The notes: generated by a model from the sequence alone, not told the origin. Numbered from the stretch's first letter, positions 16,672-29,206 are shown. The stretch is DNA of 64,000 nucleotides from UMGS1975 sp959600905 (GCA_959600905.1 CAUGNO010000008.1:49825-113824), one strand, 5' to 3'. A program made the numbers and translations.

Positions 16672-17105
16672 TACGAGAGGCAAGGATGGGCGATGTAGAT
16701 CGTCTGATGGAAATTTGGCTGGCAGGCAATCTGGAAGCGCATGCTTTCATTGATGCGCAGCATTGGCGCCGGCATGCCGACGCCACAAAGCATGCGCTGG
16801 GGCAAATGGGCGCTGCCGTTACGGTGCTGGTGTATGAAAATGCGTTGGGCATACGCGGCTTCCTAGGCCTAAGCGATGGATATATAGAAGGCATTTTTGT
16901 AGACAAAGCAGACAGAGGGCAGGGCATTGGCAAGCAGCTGTTGGCAGCGGCCAAGGGCCTTTGCAAAACACTGACGCTACATGTGTACCAAAAAAACGCT
17001 GATGCCAAGCGCTTTTATCTAAGAGAAGGGTTTTGGGTGCAAAGTACGCAAATAGACCCGTACACCGGCGAAATGGAATGTGAGATGTGCTGGGAAAAAC
17101 GATAA
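16668..17105 (+). CDS. GNAT-family N-acetyltransferase (YjaB-like)
   Basis: 145 residues. The N-terminus IREARMGDVDRLMEIWLAGN and the AHAFIDAQHW phrase fit the YjaB/PhnO-like GNAT group. The acetyl-CoA loop is DRGQGIGKQLL (near residue 83), and KNADAKRFYLREGF is the usual C-terminal family segment. It starts inside the end of the HAAS gene (ATGA overlap), so it is part of the PadR operon. Substrate unknown. Confidence 0.82.
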   Translation: MIREARMGDVDRLMEIWLAGNLEAHAFIDAQHWRRHADATKHALGQMGAAVTVLVYENALGIRGFLGLSDGYIEGIFVDKADRGQGIGKQLLAAAKGLCKTLTLHVYQKNADAKRFYLREGFWVQSTQIDPYTGEMECEMCWEKR

Positions 17106-17133
17106 AAAACACGGACAAAAGTCCGTGTTTTTT
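17104..17133. terminator. Bidirectional terminator
   Basis: Thirteen-base arms (17104-17116 with 17121-17133) with A/T runs on both sides, between the GNAT gene and the converging activase gene, whose stop lies in the T run. Confidence 0.85.
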
Positions 17134-20062
17134 ATACAGAAAGACCCTGTACGGCAAACAGGCTGCGCAAACGTATTTTGGCCGTGCCGGTATTGGTGAT
17201 CTCGTCAATTTTTATCTGCGTATAGATCTTGCCGGCCTGCTCGATGATAGAGCGCGTTTCGTCCGTGGTGATAGCGTCCACCCCGCAGCCGAAGGAAACG
17301 AGTTGTACCAAGTTGATGTTTAAGTCCTTTGGAGCGCACTGCGCCACAAACTTGGCCGCGGAATACAATCTGGCATGGTAGGTCCATTGATTGAGCACAT
17401 CGGTTTTAAATTTCGGAATGTCGTGGCAAACGCTATCCTCGGAAAGCACAATGGCGCCTAGATCGCAGATCAGCCGGTCTATGCCGTGGTTTACCTCCGG
17501 ATCGATGTGGTAAGGCCGCCCGGCCAGCACGATCACCGGCTTATGCTCCCATTTGGCCAGCTGTAGCAGTTCGGCGCCTTTCTGCCGGATGCTTTGCATA
17601 TGCGCATCATAGGCGGCGTAAGCTTGCTTGGCGGCGGCTTTTACCTGTTTGAGCGTAAAAGGCTTGTCAAAGTACCGTTGCAGGATGCCAAGAAATCGTG
17701 AAGGGAAGGCTTTTGGATGGTGCAGCCCCACGAAATCATCGATGAATACCGTATTTTTCAGGCCCTTTACATTGGCTTTGATGACCTCCGGATAGTAGGC
17801 AACCACCGGGCAGTTGAAATGGTTTTCGCCCTTTTTCTCGTCTAGGTTGTAGGTCATACAGGGATAGAAAATCGCGTCCACCTGTTCGTGTAGCAATGCT
17901 TCGATATGCCCGTGTAGAAGCTTGGCGGGAAAGCACACGGTATCCGAGGGGATGGTATGTTCCCCGGCTAGAAACAGCTTGCGGGTGGTCACGGGCGATA
18001 CCACGACATTAAAGCCCAGCGCACGGAACATCGTATACCAAAATGGCAGCAGCTCATACATATTCAGCCCCATGGGCAGGCCAATGGTAGGCTTACCCGG
18101 TTCGCGCTTATTCTCGCGGTATTGCATAAGCAGCTTGTTTTTATACTCATAGATGGTATGGCGAATGGGGGGATGGGGTAGGTGCAAAGGCCTTTCACAA
18201 CGATTGCCGGCAATAAACTTGCGCCCGTCCTCAAAGGTATTGATGGTCAGCTGACAGTGGTTGCTGCATCCGCCGCACGTTACCGCTTTCACAGTATGGG
18301 TAAATGCCTTGAGCGATGCAGCATCCGCAATTTGGCTGTCGCTGCGGCCGTGGGTCTGTGAAAGCGCATACAGCGCAGCGCCGTATGCCCCCATCAGCCC
18401 GGCGGCATGAGGGCGGATTACCTCCCGGCCAATTTCCTTTTCAAAGGCGCGCAGCACAGCGTCGTTCAAAAACGTGCCGCCCTGTACCACGATGTTTTGG
18501 CCCAGCGCATCCGGCGTAGCGCAGCGGATCACCTTATACAGCGCATTTTTTACCACGCTGATGGAAAGCCCGGCAGAAATATTTTCCACGGAAGCGCCGT
18601 CCTTTTGTGCCTGCTTGACGGAGCTGTTCATAAACACTGTGCATCGCGTACCCAGATCCACCGGCTTTTTTGCCAAAAGCCCGAGCTTGGCAAAGTCCTC
18701 CATGGAATAGCCCATTACCTCCGCAAAGGTCTGCAAAAACGAACCGCAGCCGGAAGAACAGGCCTCGTTTAAGAATAAATTGTCGATGGTGCCGTTGTGG
18801 ATCTTAAAGCATTTGATATCCTGGCCGCCGATGTCGATGATAAAATCCACATTTGGCTGAAACTTTTTGGCAGCCAGATAATGCGCGATGGTTTCTACTA
18901 TGCCGTAATCCAAACCAAACGCATGCTTGATGATGTCTTCTCCATATCCCGTCACCGCGGCCGCCGCGATGTGGATCTTGGGATAATCGGCGTAAAGCTG
19001 CTGTAAATATTCCTTGACGATGGGTACTGGGTTGCCGCTGTTGGTACGGTAAAAGGGACGGAATAGGTGGCCGTCCCTATCGCAGAGCACAGCCTTGATG
19101 GTCGTAGAGCCGGTATCAATGCCCAAAAACATATCCTCTGCTGGTGTTTCCAGTGTGCGGATATGGTCGGAGTCATGCGCGTGCCGCGCCTGAAAGGCCT
19201 GGTATTCCTCTTGGGAGGCAAACAGGGGCTCGCTGCTGGCATAGCTTGTAGAGGAGGCATATTGGGAAACCTTGTCCGCCAGGGCAGAAAGCTCATAAGA
19301 CTGACCTGCATCGGAGAAAGCCGCACCCAGCGCAACAAACAGCAGAGAATTATCCGGCAAAACACCGGAAGTGCCCAGCACATGGTCAAAACTATCGCGA
19401 AGTTCAGAAAAAAAGGTTAGCGGGCCGCCCAGATACAAGATGTGGCCGGCAATTTCGCGTCCTTGTGCCAAGCCGCCGATGGTCTGGTTGACCACGGCAT
19501 AAAAGATGCTGGCCGCCACATCTTCCAGCCGCGCTCCCTGATTGATGAGCGGTTGGATGTCGGATTTTGCAAATACCCCGCAGCGCGAAGCGATGGTATA
19601 CACTTTTTCGTGTCCCTTGGACAGTTCGTTAAGCCGGTCCGTCGATACGTTCATCAGCGTGGCCATTTGGTCGATAAAAGCGCCTGTACCGCCTGCGCAG
19701 CTGCCATTCATGCGTACTTCGAGCCCATCTGTCAAAAACAGGATCTTGGCATCCTCCCCACCAAGCTCGATGACCACGTCCGTTTCAGGCGCATATTGGC
19801 TGACGGCGGTTTTGGTGGCGTAGACCTCCTGCACAAAAGGGATGCCCAAGTCTTGCGCCATCCCCATGCCCGCAGAGCCGGAGATAGAAACGAGATAGGC
19901 GCCATCCCCTTCCTTGGCCGCGATCTCGCGCAGCAGCTCGGCTGTCTTTTGGGAAATCTGCGACAGATGGCGTCGATAGGTAGAAAATAAGAGGGTATTG
20001 TCCTCGCTCAGAACCACGCACTTGATGGTGGTAGATCCGATGTCCAATCCTATTCTTTTCAT
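17132..20062 (-). CDS. Acyl-CoA dehydratase activase-related protein with two ASKHA ATPase domains and DUF2229
   Basis: 976 residues. Two BcrAD/BadFG-type ATPase domains are seen: the first opens with LDIGSTTIKCVVL and has NGSCAGGTGAFIDQM; the second starts near residue 315 with LGIDTGSTTIKAVLCD and has NEACSSGCGSFLQTF. The cysteines in these phrases would hold a bridging 4Fe-4S cluster. The C-terminal 330 residues (CGGCSNHCQLTINTF, LPMGLNMYELLPFW, DTVCFPAKLLHGH) match the DUF2229 activase-associated domain. Known relatives use ATP to drive electrons into 2-hydroxyacyl-CoA dehydratases or similar radical enzymes. In many genomes this part is fused to a dehydratase-like domain; here that domain is the separate gene 20098-21348. 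The actual target is unknown. Confidence 0.85.
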   Translation of the reverse strand: MKRIGLDIGSTTIKCVVLSEDNTLLFSTYRRHLSQISQKTAELLREIAAKEGDGAYLVSISGSAGMGMAQDLGIPFVQEVYATKTAVSQYAPETDVVIELGGEDAKILFLTDGLEVRMNGSCAGGTGAFIDQMATLMNVSTDRLNELSKGHEKVYTIASRCGVFAKSDIQPLINQGARLEDVAASIFYAVVNQTIGGLAQGREIAGHILYLGGPLTFFSELRDSFDHVLGTSGVLPDNSLLFVALGAAFSDAGQSYELSALADKVSQYASSTSYASSEPLFASQEEYQAFQARHAHDSDHIRTLETPAEDMFLGIDTGSTTIKAVLCDRDGHLFRPFYRTNSGNPVPIVKEYLQQLYADYPKIHIAAAAVTGYGEDIIKHAFGLDYGIVETIAHYLAAKKFQPNVDFIIDIGGQDIKCFKIHNGTIDNLFLNEACSSGCGSFLQTFAEVMGYSMEDFAKLGLLAKKPVDLGTRCTVFMNSSVKQAQKDGASVENISAGLSISVVKNALYKVIRCATPDALGQNIVVQGGTFLNDAVLRAFEKEIGREVIRPHAAGLMGAYGAALYALSQTHGRSDSQIADAASLKAFTHTVKAVTCGGCSNHCQLTINTFEDGRKFIAGNRCERPLHLPHPPIRHTIYEYKNKLLMQYRENKREPGKPTIGLPMGLNMYELLPFWYTMFRALGFNVVVSPVTTRKLFLAGEHTIPSDTVCFPAKLLHGHIEALLHEQVDAIFYPCMTYNLDEKKGENHFNCPVVAYYPEVIKANVKGLKNTVFIDDFVGLHHPKAFPSRFLGILQRYFDKPFTLKQVKAAAKQAYAAYDAHMQSIRQKGAELLQLAKWEHKPVIVLAGRPYHIDPEVNHGIDRLICDLGAIVLSEDSVCHDIPKFKTDVLNQWTYHARLYSAAKFVAQCAPKDLNINLVQLVSFGCGVDAITTDETRSIIEQAGKIYTQIKIDEITNTGTAKIRLRSLFAVQGLSV

Positions 20063-20097
20063 GAGACTTTTAGGTTCACTTCCATTTCAAAAGGCCG

Positions 20098-21348
20098 TCA
20101 GAGGGATTCCCTCGCAACGGCCAGCATCAGCTTGATGCGGTTTTCTTGGTTTACCTTGGTAGCGCCGGCATCATAGTCAATGGGGGCGATGTTGGCGTTT
20201 GGATAGCGGTTTTTTATGTTGCGGATCACGCCCTTGCCGACAATGTGGTTGGGCAGGCAGCCAAACGGCTGGGCACAGACAATGTTTTGGTAGCCGTTTT
20301 CGATCAATTCGCACATCTCGGCAGGCAGCAGCCAGCCTTCCCCCATCTTAACGCCTTTGCTGATGACTGTTTCCGCCAATGATTTTACATGGGGAAACGA
20401 AGCAGGCGTGACAAACTCGTCATATGCAGACAACACGCTGCGCAATTTATTTTGCAGGCTGTTGAGGATGCGCTCCATAAACACGCCCAAGTATTTCCAA
20501 AACCGGCTGCCGCCATAGAGCTGCCAGTCGATGAGTTTGCCGGAAGCACAATAATACACAAACCCCAAAACGCCGGGCACCATATATTCACAGCCTTGAG
20601 AAAAGAGAAATTCTTCCAGATCGTTGTTGCCAAAGGGCGCGTATTTCACATAGATTTCGCCAACAATGCCCACTTTGATCTTTTTTTTCGAGGTTTTCTC
20701 TATGGCATGAAAATCGGCGGCCATGGCTTTTAAATTTTTGGTGATGCTGCGTCCTGTCAGCCCCCTGTTGCGCTTAAACTGGGAGACCAAACGATCCGTC
20801 CATGTCTCTACCAGCTGCTGTGTTTGGCCGTGGTGTACCTCGTAGGGCCGAACCTGGTTTTTCAGCTGCATCAGCATATCTCCGTACACCAGGGAAATAC
20901 ACCCTTTATACAACAACAGAGGCGTAATCTTAAACCCGCTGTATTTTTCCATACCGCCAAAGCTCAAGGAGATCACAGGTACATAGCCCAGCCCCATATC
21001 CACCAACGCTTTTTTTAGCAGCTTGATGTAATTGGAGGCGCGGCAGCCGCCGCCGGTCTGAAAGTGCATCAACGCTACCTTGTGAGGATCGTAATCCCCG
21101 CTGGTCAGCGCATACAGCAGCTGGCCGCAGGAACAGATGGCCGGATAACACATATCGTTATGAATATGCCGCAGGCCTTCATCCAGCACTTTTTGCCCGG
21201 TATAATGCAATACTTCGACCTGGTAGCCATACATGCGCAGCACTTCGGTCAAAAGGCTCATATGCACCGGAAAAATATCTGGAACCAAAATCACATGGTC
21301 CTTTTTCATTTCCTTTGTAAAATCTACAAATCCGTTTTGTGTGTTCAC
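20098..21348 (-). CDS. 2-hydroxyglutaryl-CoA dehydratase D-component-like protein
   Basis: About 416 residues. It carries the HgdB/HGD-D-like features HNDMCYPAICSCGQLLYAL (Cys ligands) and HFQTGGGCRASNY, then VGIVGEIYVKYAPFGN and VCAQPFGCLPNHIVGKGV with further conserved cysteines, consistent with an iron-sulfur protein. The next gene, 35 bases downstream, supplies two ATPase domains and DUF2229; together they equal the common fused protein of about 1400 residues, but with the order reversed. Start is uncertain: GTG 21348 is preceded by GAGTAAAAGGC, ATG 21309 is alternative, and the open frame runs on to 21480 with no clear ribosome site. Role is inferred from the family only. Confidence 0.78.
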   Translation of the reverse strand: MNTQNGFVDFTKEMKKDHVILVPDIFPVHMSLLTEVLRMYGYQVEVLHYTGQKVLDEGLRHIHNDMCYPAICSCGQLLYALTSGDYDPHKVALMHFQTGGGCRASNYIKLLKKALVDMGLGYVPVISLSFGGMEKYSGFKITPLLLYKGCISLVYGDMLMQLKNQVRPYEVHHGQTQQLVETWTDRLVSQFKRNRGLTGRSITKNLKAMAADFHAIEKTSKKKIKVGIVGEIYVKYAPFGNNDLEEFLFSQGCEYMVPGVLGFVYYCASGKLIDWQLYGGSRFWKYLGVFMERILNSLQNKLRSVLSAYDEFVTPASFPHVKSLAETVISKGVKMGEGWLLPAEMCELIENGYQNIVCAQPFGCLPNHIVGKGVIRNIKNRYPNANIAPIDYDAGATKVNQENRIKLMLAVARESL

Positions 21349-21642
21349 GCCTTTTACTCTTTCTAACGATAAAAATATGTTAGTCGTACTAAACCTAGGA
21401 GCAGCACACCACATACAAAGTACGGGTACTCCCGGCTGATTAGCAGGTTCGACAAATTTTGACAAGCCTACATTTGCCACATTATAAAAACATAAGGAGC
21501 ATCATGCAAGCTTTGTTCATTAAAAAAACAATCTTCGGAAGTCAAGGCCCAAACCATCGCTTCCCAGGATTGCATACACCATAATTCTATATAATTTCGA
21601 CAAAAATCGCAAGCCATTCTCATAGATGAGAAGATTTGGCAT

Positions 21643-21666
21643 AAAAAAACGGCGAAAGCCGTTTTT
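21643..21666 (-). terminator. Intrinsic terminator after the hisC-PHP operon
   Basis: Stem AAAAACGGC/GCCGTTTTT (21645-21653 with 21658-21666) with a GAAA loop; on the minus strand it is followed by a T run. It overlaps the stop codon of the PHP phosphatase. Confidence 0.85.
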
Positions 21667-22504
21667 ATGATGAGGGAAGAGGCACAGGTGTCTCAGGATC
21701 CCAGGGATAGTAAATGGCGGAAAACCCAAAGGAACGAAGCTGCTCTGCTGCGATCTCAAATCCTACGTTCAGATCCTTGACCATATGCGCATCGCTGGAA
21801 AGACAAAGCTTTTCCCCGCCGTAATGCTTAAAGCGCTGAAGAAAGAAGGGCCCTGGCAGGCAGGTTTTGGAGGGCTTTGCCAGACCGGAGGTATTCACTT
21901 CGATGATCTTTCCGCTGCGCGCCGCCGCCAAGGCGATTTCATCTTCCAGGTCTTCGATCTGTGCTTTGGCATACTGTAATAAAAAGTAATCGGAGGGATA
22001 GTTACGCCGGTAAATGCCGATGTGTGCAATGGCGTCAAACTCCGGCACGTTGAGCGATTGACGCACAGCTCGGTAATATTGCTCCATCATCCAGGAAAAA
22101 GCAAACCCGGTCTCCAGATTGGTCCAATAATCGCGCGTGATCCACAGCCCACCAAAGGTATGGGCGCTGGCAATGATATAGTCGTACTGCTGGGCTTGGA
22201 CACCCTGCATGCAGACTTCATGCCATTGCTTTTCATAGGTTAGCTCGATGCCGCGGTACAGGCGGTATCCTTTGGCGCGGCCCTCTTCAATTTGTTGCCG
22301 GTAGGCTTCGTTGTCAAAAGCTTTGCGCTCATATCCGGGATATTGGCGGCGGTACGCCTCGATGCCGGGATGCCAGTGATCGGCAAAGCCAATGCCCTGC
22401 GCCGTGCCATCTTCCAGCAACGCCCAGTATGCCTCCATCGGGCACTGAGAATCGTCGGACAGGGAGGTGTGTACATGGGCGTCTATCAGAGAAAAACGAT
22501 CCAT
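21665..22504 (-). CDS. PHP-family histidinol-phosphatase
   Basis: 279 residues. PHP motifs in order are DAHVHTSLSDDS (start), GFADHWHP, YRGIELTYE, IIASAHTFGG, AIAHIGIYRRN, EVNTSGL and LSSDAHMV, giving the usual trinuclear metal site. It begins one base after the hisC stop codon in the same operon, so removal of phosphate from histidinol phosphate in histidine synthesis is the best call (HisK/HisJ type). It differs in sequence from the other PHP protein at 130-942. No other his genes are in the window. Confidence 0.85.
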   Translation of the reverse strand: MDRFSLIDAHVHTSLSDDSQCPMEAYWALLEDGTAQGIGFADHWHPGIEAYRRQYPGYERKAFDNEAYRQQIEEGRAKGYRLYRGIELTYEKQWHEVCMQGVQAQQYDYIIASAHTFGGLWITRDYWTNLETGFAFSWMMEQYYRAVRQSLNVPEFDAIAHIGIYRRNYPSDYFLLQYAKAQIEDLEDEIALAAARSGKIIEVNTSGLAKPSKTCLPGPFFLQRFKHYGGEKLCLSSDAHMVKDLNVGFEIAAEQLRSFGFSAIYYPWDPETPVPLPSS

Positions 22505-23572
22505 TTATCGTTCCTCCTCATCCAGTGCGGCCAACAACGCCTGCATTTCCTCGCGAGTGCCGATGGTGATGCGAAGATAGCCGGAGATGCGTGGCTTGTC
22601 AAAGTGCCGTACCAGCACTTGGCGTGCTCTCAACTTGGCAAAGCAAGCCTTTCCATCCCCGTCTGGCGGGCTGGCGAATACGAAATTGGCTTGAGAGGGC
22701 AATACGGCAAAGCCGCGATCGCGCAGTTCTTGGCAAAACCAAGTGCGGGTGGCTTGTATTTCTTCGCAGCGCGCCTGGGTATACGCAGCATCTTCGATGG
22801 CCGCCTGTGCGCCAGCCTGGGCCAGCCGGTCAACGGGATAGCTGTTAAAGCTGTCTTTCACACTGGTCAAAGCATAGATCAGCTGCCGGTTCCCCAGCGC
22901 ATAGCCGACGCGAAGCCCTGCCAGCGCGTGCGATTTGCTCAGCGTGCGCACGACCAAAAGGTTTTCATACCGCCCGATGAGCGAAGCTGCGCTTTGCGCA
23001 CCAAAGGCAACATATGCTTCATCGATCAAAACCAGGCACTGCGGGTTGGCCTGTAAAATTTGCTCGATCTCGCCCAGCGTTAACGCGATGCCGGTGGGCG
23101 CATTGGGATTGGGAATCAAAATGCCACCGGCTGCGCCTTGGCAAAAGGCTGCAAGATCTATACAAAAATCAGCGGTCAACGGAATTTTTTGCACGGCAAC
23201 GCCGAATAGCTGGGCATAAACCTCGTAAAAGCTATACGTAATATCTGCAAACTGCACCGGCTGCGCCTGACCGGCAAAAAAGGCGGGAAAGCAGAGTCCC
23301 AGCACTTCGTCCGAGCCATTGCCCACAAAGACCTCCTCCGCGCTTAGCCCCTCGGCTTTGGCAATGGCTTGGCGCAGCGCATGGCTGGCAGGGTCGGGAT
23401 ATAGGCGGAGCTGTTGCATCGCCTGTGCCACTGCCGGCGCTACCCGAGGCGAGGGCGGATATGGGTTTTCGTTGGTGTTGAGCTTGATAATCTTTTGCCT
23501 TCCCTTTGGCTGCTCGCCGGGCACGTACGGGGACAGGCGTTTGGCCAAAGGGCTGATAACGGTCTGCTGCAT
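22505..23572 (-). CDS. hisC: Histidinol-phosphate aminotransferase
   Basis: 355 residues, usual length. PLP-dependent fold type I enzyme that aminates imidazole-acetol phosphate during histidine synthesis. Visible features are LNTNENPYPPSP (substrate-binding start), GNGSDEVLGLCFPAF, PNPNAPTGIA, LIDEAYVAFG and the PLP lysine in TLSKSHALAGLRVGYALG. CCAAGGAGGAG lies just before the ATG. A TATAAT on the minus strand at 23610-23615 may be its -10, without a clear -35. The gene is adjacent to the PHP phosphatase, the next step in the pathway. Confidence 0.93.
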   Translation of the reverse strand: MQQTVISPLAKRLSPYVPGEQPKGRQKIIKLNTNENPYPPSPRVAPAVAQAMQQLRLYPDPASHALRQAIAKAEGLSAEEVFVGNGSDEVLGLCFPAFFAGQAQPVQFADITYSFYEVYAQLFGVAVQKIPLTADFCIDLAAFCQGAAGGILIPNPNAPTGIALTLGEIEQILQANPQCLVLIDEAYVAFGAQSAASLIGRYENLLVVRTLSKSHALAGLRVGYALGNRQLIYALTSVKDSFNSYPVDRLAQAGAQAAIEDAAYTQARCEEIQATRTWFCQELRDRGFAVLPSQANFVFASPPDGDGKACFAKLRARQVLVRHFDKPRISGYLRITIGTREEMQALLAALDEEER

Positions 23573-23776
23573 GGAGAACTCCTCCTTGGATAAGCGATCA
23601 TATATACCTATTATATACCATCACTTTCTTATTGGCATGGCGGATTGCGCAAAGTAAAATCCCATTTGCTTTTGATTGCATAGCCAACGAATGCTGCTTT
23701 TTTCGGCAAAATGTAAAAAACGCGCACTTTTTTCAAAAAAATGGGAAAACTTCCCGTAGAACAGGGTGGATAACGC

Positions 23777-23806
23777 TTGACGATTTCTGCACAAGGTTAT
23801 TATAAT
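23777..23806 (+). promoter_or_regulatory. Promoter for the pyruvate:ferredoxin oxidoreductase gene
   Basis: TTGACG (23777-23782), 18-base spacer, TATAAT (23801-23806). The 290-base gap before the gene otherwise holds only A/T-rich sequence and a small GGGAA/TTCCC hairpin. Confidence 0.75.
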
Positions 23807-23862
23807 GAATGGGATTTGATTGATAATACTACAACACTACAACCTTAAGGAGGTCCCCCCAT

Positions 23863-27378
<3,516 letters not shown>

Positions 27379-27383
27379 GCGAT

Positions 27384-27415
27384 AAAAAAAGAGCGCAGCA
27401 ATGCGCTCTTTTTTT
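27384..27415 (+). terminator. Intrinsic terminator after nifJ
   Basis: GAGCGCA (27391-27397) pairs with TGCGCTC (27402-27408), flanked by seven A and seven T. Confidence 0.85.
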
Positions 27416-27481
27416 ATACCCAAATGAACGGATCGGGCATGGGCATCATACCAATACATAGAAGAAGGAGGGGGAAGTGCA

Positions 27482-27949
27482 TTGGGCAAAAAAAATTATG
27501 TCCGCTGCCCGGCCCTGCCCTGGGGAAAAGACTGCCGTGTCAAAATGTTGCAGCGAAGGCTGAGGGCATTTGGGTTATACCATGGAAAATTGGACGGATG
27601 CTACGGCGCGCGCACGCGAGAGGCAGTTGTGCAGTTTCAGCAATGGGTGGGCATTCCGGGGTCTGGAAGGATGACCCCATGCACTTGGCAGGCATTATTT
27701 GGCGCAGGGGCAAGGCTTAGTTCTCAATATACGGCTTTTACACGCAGCCTTTGCCTACGGACGCCCTATATGCAGGGCCTGGATGTGTGGATGGTTCAGC
27801 AAAAGCTGGTGCGTCAAGGTTTTTTGCAGGCAAGGGTCGATGCAAGGTATGGCCCGGATACCCTTAGCGCAGTCCGTGCGTTTCAAGCTGCCATGCAGAT
27901 AGAAATCGATGGTATCGTTGGCCCTGAGACCTGGAACGCATTATTTTAA
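27482..27949 (+). CDS. Protein with two peptidoglycan-binding (PG_binding_1-like) domains
   Basis: 155 residues. Two repeats match the PG_binding_1 three-helix fold: VKMLQRRLRAFGLYHGKLDG...CYGARTREAVVQFQQ and VWMVQQKLVRQGFLQARVDA...RYGPDTLSAVRAFQ, each ending in a G-x-x-x-x-x-TW motif (GRMTPCTWQALF and DGIVGPETWNALF). No catalytic domain is present. Start is TTG 27482 after GGAGGGGG. There is no obvious signal peptide, so the protein may be exported otherwise, work inside the cell or mother cell, or have an unseen start. It may bind cell wall or spore cortex. Confidence 0.75.
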   Translation: MGKKNYVRCPALPWGKDCRVKMLQRRLRAFGLYHGKLDGCYGARTREAVVQFQQWVGIPGSGRMTPCTWQALFGAGARLSSQYTAFTRSLCLRTPYMQGLDVWMVQQKLVRQGFLQARVDARYGPDTLSAVRAFQAAMQIEIDGIVGPETWNALF

Positions 27950-27959
27950 CGAAAAGGTC

Positions 27960-27988
27960 TTGGCAAAAAAAGGAATTCTTCGTACAAT
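27960..27988 (+). promoter_or_regulatory. Promoter for the HAD phosphatase gene
   Basis: TTGGCA (27960-27965), 17-base spacer, TACAAT (27983-27988), 24 bases before the start codon. Confidence 0.7.
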
Positions 27989-28011
27989 GAAAGAAAACGG
28001 AGGACAGCGCC

Positions 28012-28650
28012 ATGGAAGGTATTTTGTTTGATTTGGATGGCACGCTGCTGGATACTTTAGAGGATCTTATGGATAGCGTAAACTATGCTTTACAAACCGA
28101 AGGATTTCCGCAGAGAAGCAAACAAGAGATCCGGGCTTTTGTGGGAAATGGCGTGGCAAACTTGGTACACCGGGCTGTGCCAAAAGGGACGCTGCGGCCG
28201 ATAGAAGCGCGCTGTTTGGAAACGTTTAGAGCACATTATGCAAACAACATGAATCATAAAACTGCGCCCTATCCAGGGATTATGCCATTGCTGAATGCCT
28301 TAAAGCAGCGCGGCATCAAGATGGCAGTTTCTTCCAATAAATTTGATGCGGCAGTTAAAAAGCTTTGTGCTGAGCAGTTTGAAGGATATATCGATGTGGC
28401 CATCGGAGAAAGCGAGACTGTAAAGAAAAAGCCGGCGCCCGATGGCCCGCTGCTAGCGCTGCGCCAAATGGGATGCAGCAGGGAAGATACCCTCTATGTA
28501 GGGGATTCCGAAGTGGATGTGGAAACGGCTAAAAACACAGGCTTAGTCTGTGTAGGTGTGACCTGGGGCTTTCGAGACAGGGACGTATTAGAGCGAAAGG
28601 GCGCTGAATATATCATCGACCGGCCGGAGGAGCTGCTGCGCCTTGTATAA
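28012..28650 (+). CDS. HAD-superfamily phosphatase (phosphoglycolate phosphatase-like)
   Basis: 212 residues with all four HAD motifs: FDLDGTLLDT (nucleophile Asp and acid/base Asp), SSNKFD (Ser/Thr of motif II), the Lys in KKKPAPDG and GDSEVDVETA. The cap domain (residues about 15-80) is the small helical type of the Gph/PpaX group. Substrate may be phosphoglycolate, pyrophosphate or a sugar phosphate and cannot be told. GGAGGAC lies before the ATG. It is a single gene facing mntP with only 4 bases between the two stop codons and no obvious terminator there. Confidence 0.85.
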   Translation: MEGILFDLDGTLLDTLEDLMDSVNYALQTEGFPQRSKQEIRAFVGNGVANLVHRAVPKGTLRPIEARCLETFRAHYANNMNHKTAPYPGIMPLLNALKQRGIKMAVSSNKFDAAVKKLCAEQFEGYIDVAIGESETVKKKPAPDGPLLALRQMGCSREDTLYVGDSEVDVETAKNTGLVCVGVTWGFRDRDVLERKGAEYIIDRPEELLRLV

Positions 28651-28654
28651 GGCT

Positions 28655-29206
28655 TTATGGCCAAAGCGCTTTGATGCCGATTGCAATCAGTAGCATCCCG
28701 CCTAAAATGGTTGCTTTATTGCCTAGGAAAGAAGCAAAACGCTCGCCCAGCAGCATTGAAACACCACAGCAGGCAAAGGTAACGACCGCGATGATAGGAC
28801 AGGCCGTGCCCAGCGGCACATAGGCAGCTCGTAAACTGATGCCTACGGCAAAGGCATCCAGGCTGGTGGCAATGGCCTGGATGCATCCCTGGCGCCAGGT
28901 ATATTGCGGAATAGAGACAGCCTCGTCCGTTTGATAGACGACATCTATAATCATTTTTCCGCCGATAAAACACAGAATGAAAAAAGCGACAAAGCCTGCA
29001 TAGGTATCAATAAAGGTCGCGAAAATGCCGCTGGCATAGTAGCCTAAAATGGGCATGATTCCTTGGAACAGAGCGAAAAGCACGGGCATGCTTAGCTTTG
29101 CTTTCCACTTTAGGTGCGGATAGGCCAGCGTATTGGAAATGGAGATGGCCGCCGCATCCATGCTAAGCCCTAAGCCCAGAAAAAATAATTCTATGATTCC
29201 CATCAT
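28655..29206 (-). CDS. mntP: Manganese efflux pump MntP
   Basis: 183 residues and six membrane segments as expected for MntP (DUF204 repeat pair). Each repeat keeps the Asp motif: GLSMDAAAISISN at the start and TSLDAFAVGISL in the middle. Exports Mn2+ at excess. Two in-frame ATGs are adjacent; AAGGGG lies before them. The 186-base upstream region contains two hairpins (arms around TTGGAT/ATCCAA and TTTCCCAT/ATGGGAAA). I looked for the yybP-ykoY aptamer that often controls mntP and did not see it. Confidence 0.9.
   Translation of the reverse strand: MMGIIELFFLGLGLSMDAAAISISNTLAYPHLKWKAKLSMPVLFALFQGIMPILGYYASGIFATFIDTYAGFVAFFILCFIGGKMIIDVVYQTDEAVSIPQYTWRQGCIQAIATSLDAFAVGISLRAAYVPLGTACPIIAVVTFACCGVSMLLGERFASFLGNKATILGGMLLIAIGIKALWP

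Noticed and set aside
21349..21480. N-terminal extension of the dehydratase-like protein (from 21480)
   Set aside because: The frame is open but has no ribosome site, and the added residues do not look like the family; GTG 21348 is preferred.
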